Source: DASPTB01 sp035623615
GTDB taxonomy: Bacteria > Actinomycetota > UBA4738
DNA: 17,442 nucleotides
NCBI GenBank assembly: GCA_035623615.1
Contig: DASPTB010000038.1
Coordinates: 1 to 17,442 of the forward strand
Direction of reading: 5' to 3'
Shown here one piece after another: positions 6,878 through 13,063 of the stretch. The notes below the pieces were generated by a model. The model was not told the origin of the DNA. It did no database searches and saw only the letters and a program-made list of their open reading frames with translations. The stretch's first letter is position 1, and each line of letters starts with the position of its first letter. The position numbers and the translations under genes were made by a program.

Positions 6878-7891
6878 TCACGCCGCCAGGGCGTGCGCCT
6901 CCGGGAGAAGCCGCTCTGCGACCAGGTCGACGCCCTCCCAGTCGTACACGGCAAAGGGAACCGGAGCGACGCAGGCGACGAACTCCTCGACACCCGTGCC
7001 GGCGAAGGCGCCGAGACGCTCCAGACACTGCTCGACGGTGCCGGTCAATGTGTCGCGCGCGAACTCCTCCAGCGTCGTTCCGTCCAGCGCCCCACCGGGC
7101 GCCCACGCCTGGAGCGCCCGGTAGCGGCGCTCGACGTCCGACTCGTCCTCCCCCACGAGCGTGTACAGCCCCACCGACAGACGCACCGTCGAGGGGTCAC
7201 GCCCGGCGTCCTCGCACGCGCGTCGCAGCGCCGCGACGCGCTCCGCGTGCCACTCGGGCGTCGCCTTCCAGACCACGTTCCAGCCGGCGGCGTGACGCGC
7301 GACGAGGCGGAGCAGCCGGGGTCCACCCTTCCCGCCGACCCAGATCGGCGGACCGCCGGGCGTCGACGGCATGGGGTGGTTGAACGCCCCCGAGAAACGG
7401 ACGTGGTCGCCGGCGAAGTTCACCGGACCCTCGTGGAACAGCGACGCGACGGCTGCCACCGACTCCTCCAAGACCGCGAACCGCCCGCCCGCGGTCCCGA
7501 AGGAGAAGCCGAAGGCGTCGAACTCGCGCTCGTACCATCCTGCGCCGAGGCCGAGCTCGAACCGCCCGCCGCTCGCCAGGTCGAGCGACGTCGCCATCTT
7601 GGCGACGTGGGCCGGATGGCGAAACGGCGCGCAGGCCACGAGCGTTCCCAGCCGGATCCGCTCGGTTCGCGCCGCCAGCGCCGCGACCGCCGTGAAGGGC
7701 TCGACCGATCCCGCCGGCTCGCCGGACCCGCCGTACCGCGCGAGATCCAGGAAGAAGTGATCCGAGACCCAGCCCGAGTCGAAGCCCAGCCGCTCGGCAC
7801 GCTGCGCCGCGTCGAGGAGCCCGTCCCAGCCGAGCGGACGCCCGTCGGGGAACGAGAAGCCGTAATGCGGAAGCGCCAGCCCGACACGCAT
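6878..7891 (-). CDS. LLM-class F420-dependent oxidoreductase
   Basis: This is a 337-residue luciferase-like TIM-barrel flavin/F420 enzyme. Hallmarks are the N-terminal MRVGLALPHYGFSF, AERLGFDSGWVSDHF (32-46), RIRLGTLVACAPFRHP (79-94), the conserved GGRFELGLGAGWYEREFDAFG (a segment from about 107), and PIWVGGKGGPRLLRLVARHAAGWN. LGLGAGW followed by E-F-x-A-F-G is typical of actinobacterial F420-linked members. The start is ATG 7891, with TAGCAT 6 nt upstream and no Shine-Dalgarno sequence. The substrate is unknown; the family acts on ketones, aldehydes, sugar phosphates and xenobiotics. The HARE-HTH-like gene follows 5 nt later. Use of FMN instead of F420 cannot be excluded. Confidence 0.92.
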   Translation of the reverse strand: MRVGLALPHYGFSFPDGRPLGWDGLLDAAQRAERLGFDSGWVSDHFFLDLARYGGSGEPAGSVEPFTAVAALAARTERIRLGTLVACAPFRHPAHVAKMATSLDLASGGRFELGLGAGWYEREFDAFGFSFGTAGGRFAVLEESVAAVASLFHEGPVNFAGDHVRFSGAFNHPMPSTPGGPPIWVGGKGGPRLLRLVARHAAGWNVVWKATPEWHAERVAALRRACEDAGRDPSTVRLSVGLYTLVGEDESDVERRYRALQAWAPGGALDGTTLEEFARDTLTGTVEQCLERLGAFAGTGVEEFVACVAPVPFAVYDWEGVDLVAERLLPEAHALAA

Positions 7892-7897
7892 GGCGCC

Positions 7898-7903
7898 ATG
7901 CTA
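7898..7903 (-). promoter_or_regulatory. Leaderless -10 box of the LLM oxidoreductase gene
   Basis: TAGCAT on the minus strand is followed by 6 nt and then ATG 7891. No clear -35 element is seen; that position falls inside the hairpin at 7917-7935. Confidence 0.45.
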
Positions 7904-7916
7904 CGCGAGTGCGGCG

Positions 7917-7935
7917 GCGCGCGGTGCCGGCGCGC
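7917..7935 (-). terminator. GC hairpin after the nucleotidyltransferase gene
   Basis: GCGCGC pairs with GCGCGC across a 7-nt loop, 11 nt past the stop at 7947 on the minus strand. There is no T tract. It may end the nucleotidyltransferase transcript before the LLM gene promoter. GC repeats like this can arise by chance. Confidence 0.35.
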
Positions 7936-7946
7936 GGGGGAGCGAC

Positions 7947-9293
7947 CTACAGATACCGAAGCACGTCCGCCGGGCCGGTCAGTTCGGTGCCGTGCGGCAC
8001 GCGGATCCCCGCTGGAATCTTCAACCGCGGGTAGATCGAGATATCGCCCGACAGTCCGACCCCGGCGTGAACGACGACCTCGTCGCCGAGCGCCACATAG
8101 TCCTCCAGACGCGTCGGCTGACGGTCGGTGCTCCTGATCTCGCTCATCGAGCCGACGTAGCTGTCGCGAATCGTCGCCCCGGGGCCGATGATCGCCCCGT
8201 CGCGAATCTCCGACCGTTCGACCGTGGCTCCCGCACGAAGGTCGACGTCGTCGTCCAGATTGGACTCCCGAATGCGGATGCCAGGGCCGATCTCGCAATA
8301 CCGGCCGATGCGCACCGACGGGCCGATCGACACGAGCCCCTTCTCGATCTTCTCCTCGAGCGTGAGCCCGGTCTCGTCGTCGCGCACCTGGAGCGACTCG
8401 GGCGCGATCCACACGTGGCGGCCCGGATCGTAGGGCGGGCCCATCTGCCGCGCGAGCGACTCGAACTCGCCGCGGAGCGCGTCGGCCATCGTGTCGACGT
8501 AGTCGCGCACGTTCCCGAGGTCGCCGATCCGGCGGACGGGGTGCGCGCTCACCGCGTGCCCGTGGCCGACGAGCCACGGGAGCAGGTCCTTGCCGAAGTC
8601 GAGGCGGCGACGCCGAAGCTCCGCGATCTGCGGGTGCTCGGCGATGCGTCGCAGCGCCGTCGAATCGATCATGTAGAACCCGGCGTTGGTCAGCAGCGGC
8701 AGGTTGTCGAACTCGTCCTCCGGGACGTCGAAATGCTGGCGAATCTCGGCGAGCGACGGCTTCTCGACGAACTCGAAGACGCGCCCGTCGGGGTGGGTGA
8801 GCATCACGCCATATTTCTCGGCGACGTCGACGGGCGCGCGGCTCATCGCGGCGATCGTGACGATCGCGCCCGAGGCGCGATGCGCCTCGTACATCGGTTC
8901 CAGGTCGAAGTCGATGATGGAGTCGGTCGGGAAGATCAGCGCCGGGCCCTCGATGTCCCAGTATTCGAGCATCCGCAGCGTGGAGTCGGCGCTCCCCGTC
9001 GACAGCGTGTCGTACTTGACCGGCGAGTACATGACGTCGACGCCCAATTCCTCGCCGTACCCGATCATGACCTTGATCTGGTAGCGGTTCTCCTTCCCGT
9101 GGGCCACGACGTAGTACTGCTTGATCCCCTCCGCCGACAGCACCTGGATGACCCATCGGATGAGGCGACGACCGAGGAACGACATCGCCGCCTTCGACCG
9201 CAGATAGCCGGGCGCCTTCAGCGTCAGCGGCCGGGCGCGGACGCCGCGGCCGCCGGCGAGGCCGATCCCGACGACGTCCGAGACGCTCTCCAT
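7947..9293 (-). CDS. NDP-sugar nucleotidyltransferase-like protein with C-terminal left-handed beta-helix
   Basis: This 448-residue protein has an N-terminal GT-A nucleotidyltransferase fold (about 1-260). GLAGGRGVRARPLTLKAP (11-28) occupies the nucleotide loop, FPTDSIIDFDL (121-131) the metal-binding Asp region, and FVEKPS (175-180) the sugar site. A hexapeptide-repeat beta-helix follows (about 300-440), with I-G-P-x-V/I turns such as SIGPSVRIGRYCEIGPGIRI. Such proteins activate sugar 1-phosphates with NTPs for envelope polysaccharide synthesis. The loop differs from the standard GGxGTRLxPLTxxxPKP: Val replaces Thr, and KAPGYLRSKAAMS replaces KPxxP. It may be a divergent enzyme or a regulator. 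ATG 9293 is the first ATG before the core; a good TATGAT -10 box lies 12 nt upstream. Confidence 0.82.
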   Translation of the reverse strand: MESVSDVVGIGLAGGRGVRARPLTLKAPGYLRSKAAMSFLGRRLIRWVIQVLSAEGIKQYYVVAHGKENRYQIKVMIGYGEELGVDVMYSPVKYDTLSTGSADSTLRMLEYWDIEGPALIFPTDSIIDFDLEPMYEAHRASGAIVTIAAMSRAPVDVAEKYGVMLTHPDGRVFEFVEKPSLAEIRQHFDVPEDEFDNLPLLTNAGFYMIDSTALRRIAEHPQIAELRRRRLDFGKDLLPWLVGHGHAVSAHPVRRIGDLGNVRDYVDTMADALRGEFESLARQMGPPYDPGRHVWIAPESLQVRDDETGLTLEEKIEKGLVSIGPSVRIGRYCEIGPGIRIRESNLDDDVDLRAGATVERSEIRDGAIIGPGATIRDSYVGSMSEIRSTDRQPTRLEDYVALGDEVVVHAGVGLSGDISIYPRLKIPAGIRVPHGTELTGPADVLRYL

Positions 9294-9305
9294 GGGCTTC
9301 CGCAG

Positions 9306-9311
9306 ATCATA
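9306..9311 (-). promoter_or_regulatory. Candidate -10 box of the nucleotidyltransferase gene
   Basis: TATGAT on the minus strand lies 12 nt before ATG 9293, giving a leader of about 5 nt. Only a weak GGAAG precedes the ATG. The -35 region is poor. The 158-bp divergent gap (9294-9451) also carries the esterase promoter, and nothing else was seen in it. Confidence 0.45.
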
Positions 9312-9416
9312 CGGAACGGGTGTGTCGGTTTCGTGAACGGCGGCAGGGGGCGGGCAACGGGCGTGTCGAGGCAGGCGCGAACCGCCCCGGCGACGGATGC
9401 GGCGCGTCGACGAAGG

Positions 9417-9447
9417 TAGAGTCTCAAGCTCCGGACAAAGGAGGCTG
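9417..9447 (+). promoter_or_regulatory. Candidate -10 box and strong ribosome binding site of the esterase gene
   Basis: TAGAGT (9417-9422) is a possible -10 box. AAAGGAGG lies 7 nt before GTG 9452 and fixes that start. This is the clearest Shine-Dalgarno sequence in the window, unlike the leaderless genes nearby. No good -35 element is seen. Confidence 0.5.
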
Positions 9448-9451
9448 CGCA

Positions 9452-10477
9452 GTGGAGCCGTGGTCGTTCGAGATGAAGGGCCGTTTCGAGGAGACGACCT
9501 TCAAAAGCACCGTCCTGCGCGGCAACGCGCTCGGCGACCCGTCCGAGCGTCCCCTCTGGGTCTACACCCCGCCCGGCTATGACGCCGACACCGACCGCCG
9601 GTACCCGAGCATCTACGTGATCCAGGGCCTCACCGGGCAGCTGGACATGTGGCGCAACCGCGCGCCGTTCCGAAGGAACTTCCCCGAGCTGGCCGACGAC
9701 CTGTTCGCGTCGGGCGGCGCGCCGCCGTGCGTGGTCGTATGGGTTGACTGCTGGACGTCGCTGGGGGGCAGTCAGTTCCTCGACTCGCCCGGGACCGGCA
9801 AGTACCTGACGTACCTCTGCGACGAGATCGTCCCTTGGGTCGACGAGCACTACCGGACGACCGCCGACCGGGACCACCGCGGCGTGCAGGGAAAGTCGAG
9901 CGGCGGCTACGGCGCCATGGTCGTGCCGATGCATCGTCCCGACGTCTGGGGCGGCCTCGCGACACACGCCGGCGACGCGCTCTTCGAGATGTGCTACCTG
10001 CCAGAGTTCCGCGAGTCGGTGCGCACGCTCCGCAACGAGTACGAGGGATCGTTCGACGTGTTCTGGAAGGGCTTCCGCAGCCGTCCCCCGCTCTCCAAGG
10101 ATGGCGACGGCTCGCTGCTGAACGACTACTGCATGGCCGCCTGCTACTCGGCCGACGAGGACGGCACGGTGCGGTTGCCCTACGACCTGTCGACGGGCGA
10201 GCTGATCCCGGAGATCTGGGCGCGCTGGCTCGACAACGACCCCGTGCGGATGGTCGCCGGGCATGCGGACGCGCTGCGGTCGATGCGCGCGATCTACATC
10301 GACGCCGGCAGGCGCGACGAGTACTTCCTCGACCTCGGCGCCGAGGCGTTCAGGCGCGAGCTCGAGAGGATCGGCATCACCGATTACTTCTTCGAACTGT
10401 TCGACGCGACCCACGGGGGCATCGAGTATCGATACCCGCTGAGCCTGCGATACCTCGCCGAGCGCCTGAGCGCGTAG
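9452..10477 (+). CDS. Alpha/beta-hydrolase, esterase D family
   Basis: This is a 341-residue serine hydrolase of the putative-esterase family, related to S-formylglutathione hydrolase, enterochelin esterase and mycolyltransferases. The nucleophile elbow GKSSGGYGAM gives Ser149. The acid is probably Asp289 in DAGRRDEYFLD, and the base is His321 in DATHGGIEYRYP. WVYTPPGYD (37-44) and YPSIYVIQG (51-59) are the usual first core strands. GTG 9452 was chosen because AAAGGAGG precedes it by 7 nt. The frame is open further upstream, but that part is arginine-rich and unlike protein. No signal peptide is visible, so it is probably cytosolic. The substrate is unknown. It is divergent from the nucleotidyltransferase gene and convergent with the HtrA gene. 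Confidence 0.9.
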   Translation: MEPWSFEMKGRFEETTFKSTVLRGNALGDPSERPLWVYTPPGYDADTDRRYPSIYVIQGLTGQLDMWRNRAPFRRNFPELADDLFASGGAPPCVVVWVDCWTSLGGSQFLDSPGTGKYLTYLCDEIVPWVDEHYRTTADRDHRGVQGKSSGGYGAMVVPMHRPDVWGGLATHAGDALFEMCYLPEFRESVRTLRNEYEGSFDVFWKGFRSRPPLSKDGDGSLLNDYCMAACYSADEDGTVRLPYDLSTGELIPEIWARWLDNDPVRMVAGHADALRSMRAIYIDAGRRDEYFLDLGAEAFRRELERIGITDYFFELFDATHGGIEYRYPLSLRYLAERLSA

Positions 10478-10505
10478 TCCGGCCGGGTTCGGCTGCTACC
10501 CGCGC
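10470..10505. terminator. Bidirectional hairpin spanning two convergent stop codons
   Basis: The inner stem GCCG-GGTT-CGGC (10482-10493) is extended by two more pairs. After a symmetric 5-nt internal loop it is closed by GCGCG/CGCGC (10470-10474 with 10501-10505). The esterase TAG (10475-10477) and the HtrA-like gene's stop (10496-10498) both lie inside, so it could end transcription from both sides. Confidence 0.5.
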
Positions 10506-11518
10506 AGCTCGGTCGGCGTGACCTCGAGGGTGAGAGTGCGGCCACCGCGATGGGTCCGGAACGATAACGTGCGGCCGATCGCGTCACCGTCCATGAGCCG
10601 CTGCAGGTCGTCCATTCCCTCCAGGGGGACGTCGTCGGCCTCCAGCAACAGGTCCTCGGATCGCAGGCCGCCGCGGGAGGCCGGGCTCCCGTCGACGACG
10701 TCGACGACCTCGATCCCCTGGCGGCGCCCGATCTCTCGAGCGAGGCGGGGCGGCAGTGGGCGCGGTCCCCCGGTAATCCCGAGGAAGGCCCGCAGCACGC
10801 GGCCGGACGTCATGAGCGAGGCGATGATCCGCCGGGTCGCGGTGTTGATGGGAACGGCCAGACCGATCCCCTGCCCGAGCCCCGGTCCGACGACCGCAGT
10901 GTTGATGCCGACTACCCGGCCCCGGCCGTCGGCCAGCGCGCCGCCCGAGTTCCCCGGGTGCAGCGCGGCGTCGGTCTGGACCACGTTCTCGACGAGCCGC
11001 GACGCCGAGCCCGAGCGAGTCGGAAGCGACCGGCCGAGGGCGCTGACGACCCCCGCGGTGATCGAGCCGCCGAACCCGAGCGGGTTGCCGATCGCGATCA
11101 CGAGCTGACCGACCCGAAGGGCGGCCGCGTCGCCGAGCTCGGCCGGACTGAAGTCGGCGCCGACGGCCCGGACGACGGCCATGTCGGAGAGCGGATCGCG
11201 GCCGGCAACGTCGATCGCCACCTCGCGGCCGTCGACGAACGTGGCTGCGCCGCGGTCGACGCCCTCCACCACGTGCGCGGACGTCAGGATGAAGCCGTCG
11301 GGTGTGACGACGACTCCGCTACCGCCTCCCTCGGCTCGGCCGGCGCGGCCGGCATGCCACACGCGCAGGTTGGCGACGGACGGCGTCAGGCGATCGACGA
11401 CACTGGTGACGACCCGCGAATACGCGTCGAGCGCTTGGCCGTCTTCGGCCGTCCTCGCGGATCGTCCGGTCCCGGCGTCGCCACCGAGGATCGCGTCGAT
11501 GAACTCCACGTCCGGCAT
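10496..11518 (-). CDS. HtrA/DegP-like trypsin-family protease with one PDZ domain, no visible export signal
   Basis: This is a 340-residue serine endopeptidase. The catalytic triad is complete: His82 in LTSAHVV, Asp112 in DPLSDMAVVR and Ser191 in HPGNSGGAL. A single PDZ domain covers about 245-336, with FLGITGG at its start and SPASRGGLRSEDLLLEADD as its binding core. HtrA proteases usually act outside the cytoplasmic membrane, behind a signal peptide or anchor. Here the protein begins MPDVEFIDAI and has no hydrophobic N-terminal segment. No ATG, GTG or TTG start in the same frame upstream would supply one. The gene is third after sigma and anti-sigma, 47 bp behind the latter, which suggests a role in stress-linked proteolysis. 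No clear ribosome binding site precedes it. Confidence 0.9.
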   Translation of the reverse strand: MPDVEFIDAILGGDAGTGRSARTAEDGQALDAYSRVVTSVVDRLTPSVANLRVWHAGRAGRAEGGGSGVVVTPDGFILTSAHVVEGVDRGAATFVDGREVAIDVAGRDPLSDMAVVRAVGADFSPAELGDAAALRVGQLVIAIGNPLGFGGSITAGVVSALGRSLPTRSGSASRLVENVVQTDAALHPGNSGGALADGRGRVVGINTAVVGPGLGQGIGLAVPINTATRRIIASLMTSGRVLRAFLGITGGPRPLPPRLAREIGRRQGIEVVDVVDGSPASRGGLRSEDLLLEADDVPLEGMDDLQRLMDGDAIGRTLSFRTHRGGRTLTLEVTPTELRG

Positions 11519-11565
11519 CGTGCGGTCGAGGCTACTACCGGTCCGAGATAAGCCAGATGTGCGGT

Positions 11566-12342
11566 CTACGGGGCGGGGGCGGTGGTCGCGACGACCGAGC
11601 CCTCGAGCAGCGGCTTGCCAGCGGGATCCAGGATGACCACGCGCGCGACCTGGCTCGGGTCGTTGTCGAACAGGTTCGCGCCCTTGGTCGAGAACAGCAC
11701 GAACTCGTTCCTGCCGGCAGGCTCCAGCTCGCCGGCCTCGACTCGCGTCCCGTCCCGCTGCTCGAGCAGCACGCGATATGGACCCGTTCCGGGGTGTGCG
11801 ACGAGCACCTGAACGAAGATCCAATCGTCGCGGTTCGGCGCCGTGAACAGGATGCCGGTGCCGCCCTGGTCGGCGATGCGGCCGGCGACGGGGTTCAGGT
11901 CGGTACGGTAGACCCGGGCGTTCGTCGCGAGCGCCTGCACGATCGACTGCACCTGCTCGAGCGAGATGCGCGTGGCGTGCACCTGCTGCTTGAGGTTGCT
12001 CACCTGACCGCGCATGGCGACCGCTCCGCCGATCGCGCCGGCCGACAGCAACGCCGCGGCCGCCGCGGCCGCGACGAGGACGCGAGCGCTGCGGCGGCGG
12101 CGCAACCACTTCCGGCGGGCCTGGTGCCTGACGGCTCCGGCGACCTTGTCCTCCAGGCCTTCCGGCGGCGGTGCCGCGAACAGCTCGAGCGCCACCGCCG
12201 CGGCGCCCTCGCGAAGCTCCTCGACCTCCTTGCCACACCCGGGGCACGACCCGAGGTGATGCTCCACGCGCCGGCGCTCGGCCGCCTCCAGCCCGTCCAC
12301 GGCGTACTCGGCGAGAAGATCGCGAACCTCGAGGCAGGTCAC
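11566..12342 (-). CDS. Membrane anti-sigma factor, zinc-binding, RskA-like
   Basis: This 258-residue single-pass membrane protein probably binds and holds the sigma factor encoded just upstream. An N-terminal zinc anti-sigma domain has the HxxxCxxC motif in HLGSCPGC (His29, Cys33, Cys36). An Arg-rich stop-transfer stretch (78-87) leads into a transmembrane helix (about 87-109, VLVAAAAAAALLSAGAIGGA). A coiled-coil-like segment (111-140) and a C-terminal outer domain of the RskA type follow, including DWIFVQVLV and RVVILDPAGKPL. The start GTG 12342 overlaps the sigma stop (GTGA), which is typical of sigma/anti-sigma pairs made in fixed ratio. In this family the signal is usually relayed by proteolysis of the anti-sigma; which protease acts here is unknown. 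Confidence 0.9.
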   Translation of the reverse strand: MTCLEVRDLLAEYAVDGLEAAERRRVEHHLGSCPGCGKEVEELREGAAAVALELFAAPPPEGLEDKVAGAVRHQARRKWLRRRRSARVLVAAAAAAALLSAGAIGGAVAMRGQVSNLKQQVHATRISLEQVQSIVQALATNARVYRTDLNPVAGRIADQGGTGILFTAPNRDDWIFVQVLVAHPGTGPYRVLLEQRDGTRVEAGELEPAGRNEFVLFSTKGANLFDNDPSQVARVVILDPAGKPLLEGSVVATTAPAP

Positions 12343-12938
12343 TCGGTCTCGCCTCCGGATCGGGCGACCGTCCGCGCGTGGACCGCTTGCGCGGCACGCA
12401 TCTTGATGAGCGCCGTCCTCAGGCGCGTCTTCACGGTTCCCAGAGGGATTCCGTCGGCCCGCGCGATCTCCCGCGCCGTCCACCCCTGCAGGTACGCAAG
12501 GACCAGGAGCCGGCGCTCGTCCGGCGAGACGTCGAGCATCGCCCGCCTCGCCGTTTCGCGCCCCACCAGGGCCTCCTCCTCCAGCACCGGCACCGCCTCC
12601 GGCGACTCCCCCACGAAGACCAGGGGCGGCCGCGAGGGCCCGTGCTCGTGCCGAAGGCGGTCGACGGCCACGTTGTGGGCGATCGCCATCAGCCACGTCG
12701 AGAGCCGCCCCCGCGAGGCGTCGAACGCGCTCCCCTTTCGCCAGGCGGCCACGAACACGTCCTGCGTCAGCTCCTCGGCCGATTGCGAGCTGCCGAGCAT
12801 CCGCAGGCCGAGCGCGTAGACGGGCGGGCCGAACCTCGAATAGAGGGTCCGCACCGCCTCCTGGTCGCCGGCGACGAGACGAGCCATCAACTCCTGCTCC
12901 CGTTCGGGTGTGAGGGGACCTGACGATCCAGCAGCCAC
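12339..12938 (-). CDS. ECF-type RNA polymerase sigma factor (SigK-like)
   Basis: This is a 199-residue group 4 sigma factor. Region 2 (about 20-97) contains AEELTQDVFVAAWRK and STWLMAIAHNVAVDRLR, which bind core polymerase and the -10 element. Region 4 (about 135-182) contains SPDERRLLVLAYLQGWTAREIA and the recognition helix GIPLGTVKTRLR. Regions 1 and 3 are absent, as expected for ECF factors. The start is GTG 12938, because AGGGAGA lies 7 nt upstream. GTG 12971 is also in frame but would put the candidate promoter -10 box inside the coding region. It overlaps the anti-sigma gene by 4 nt. The group resembles SigK/RskA-type pairs by partner, not by proven orthology. Confidence 0.93.
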   Translation of the reverse strand: MAAGSSGPLTPEREQELMARLVAGDQEAVRTLYSRFGPPVYALGLRMLGSSQSAEELTQDVFVAAWRKGSAFDASRGRLSTWLMAIAHNVAVDRLRHEHGPSRPPLVFVGESPEAVPVLEEEALVGRETARRAMLDVSPDERRLLVLAYLQGWTAREIARADGIPLGTVKTRLRTALIKMRAAQAVHARTVARSGGETE

Positions 12939-12956
12939 GATCTGTTCTCCCTGGGG

Positions 12957-12985
12957 TATACGCGACCCCACGGCCGGCGAGTTTT
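12957..12985 (-). promoter_or_regulatory. Candidate autoregulatory ECF promoter of the sigma operon
   Basis: On the minus strand AAAACT (12980-12985), 17 nt and CGTATA (12957-12962) resemble the ECF pattern of a GGAACT-like -35 and a CGTxT-like -10. The 5' leader would be short and contain the AGGGAGA ribosome binding site (12946-12952). This fits positive autoregulation, common for ECF operons, but rests on one site. Confidence 0.45.
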
Positions 12986-13051
12986 TGTCTCCCGATTATG
13001 CGCCACCCCCGCTCCGCCCGAAGACGGCTATGCACAGTCGACAGGGAGTGG

Positions 13052-13057
13052 CAATAT
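13052..13057 (+). promoter_or_regulatory. Possible leaderless -10 box of the nfeD-like gene
   Basis: CAATAT lies 6 nt before ATG 13064. It keeps the A2 and T6 of the -10 consensus. A GGGAG 17 nt or so upstream is too far away to be a normal ribosome binding site. The 125-bp divergent gap holds this and the sigma promoter. Confidence 0.3.
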
Positions 13058-13063
13058 CTCTGT

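Noticed and set aside
7420..9156. Minus-strand open frame of over 500 codons spanning the nucleotidyltransferase and LLM genes
   Set aside because: It is an out-of-frame shadow dominated by Arg, Pro, Gly and Ala, while the other frame gives two clear protein families.
7890..9419. Plus-strand open frame opposite the nucleotidyltransferase gene
   Set aside because: It is antisense to a recognised protein and has no motif or ribosome binding site.
11520..11566. Direct repeat GTGCGGTC at 11520-11527 and 11559-11566 between the HtrA and anti-sigma genes
   Set aside because: Two 8-bp copies, one reaching the anti-sigma stop codon, are too short to call a site without comparison.
12941..12971. GTG 12971 as the sigma factor start
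   Set aside because: It has no ribosome binding site and would put the candidate -10 box within the gene. GTG 12938 has AGGGAGA 7 nt upstream.
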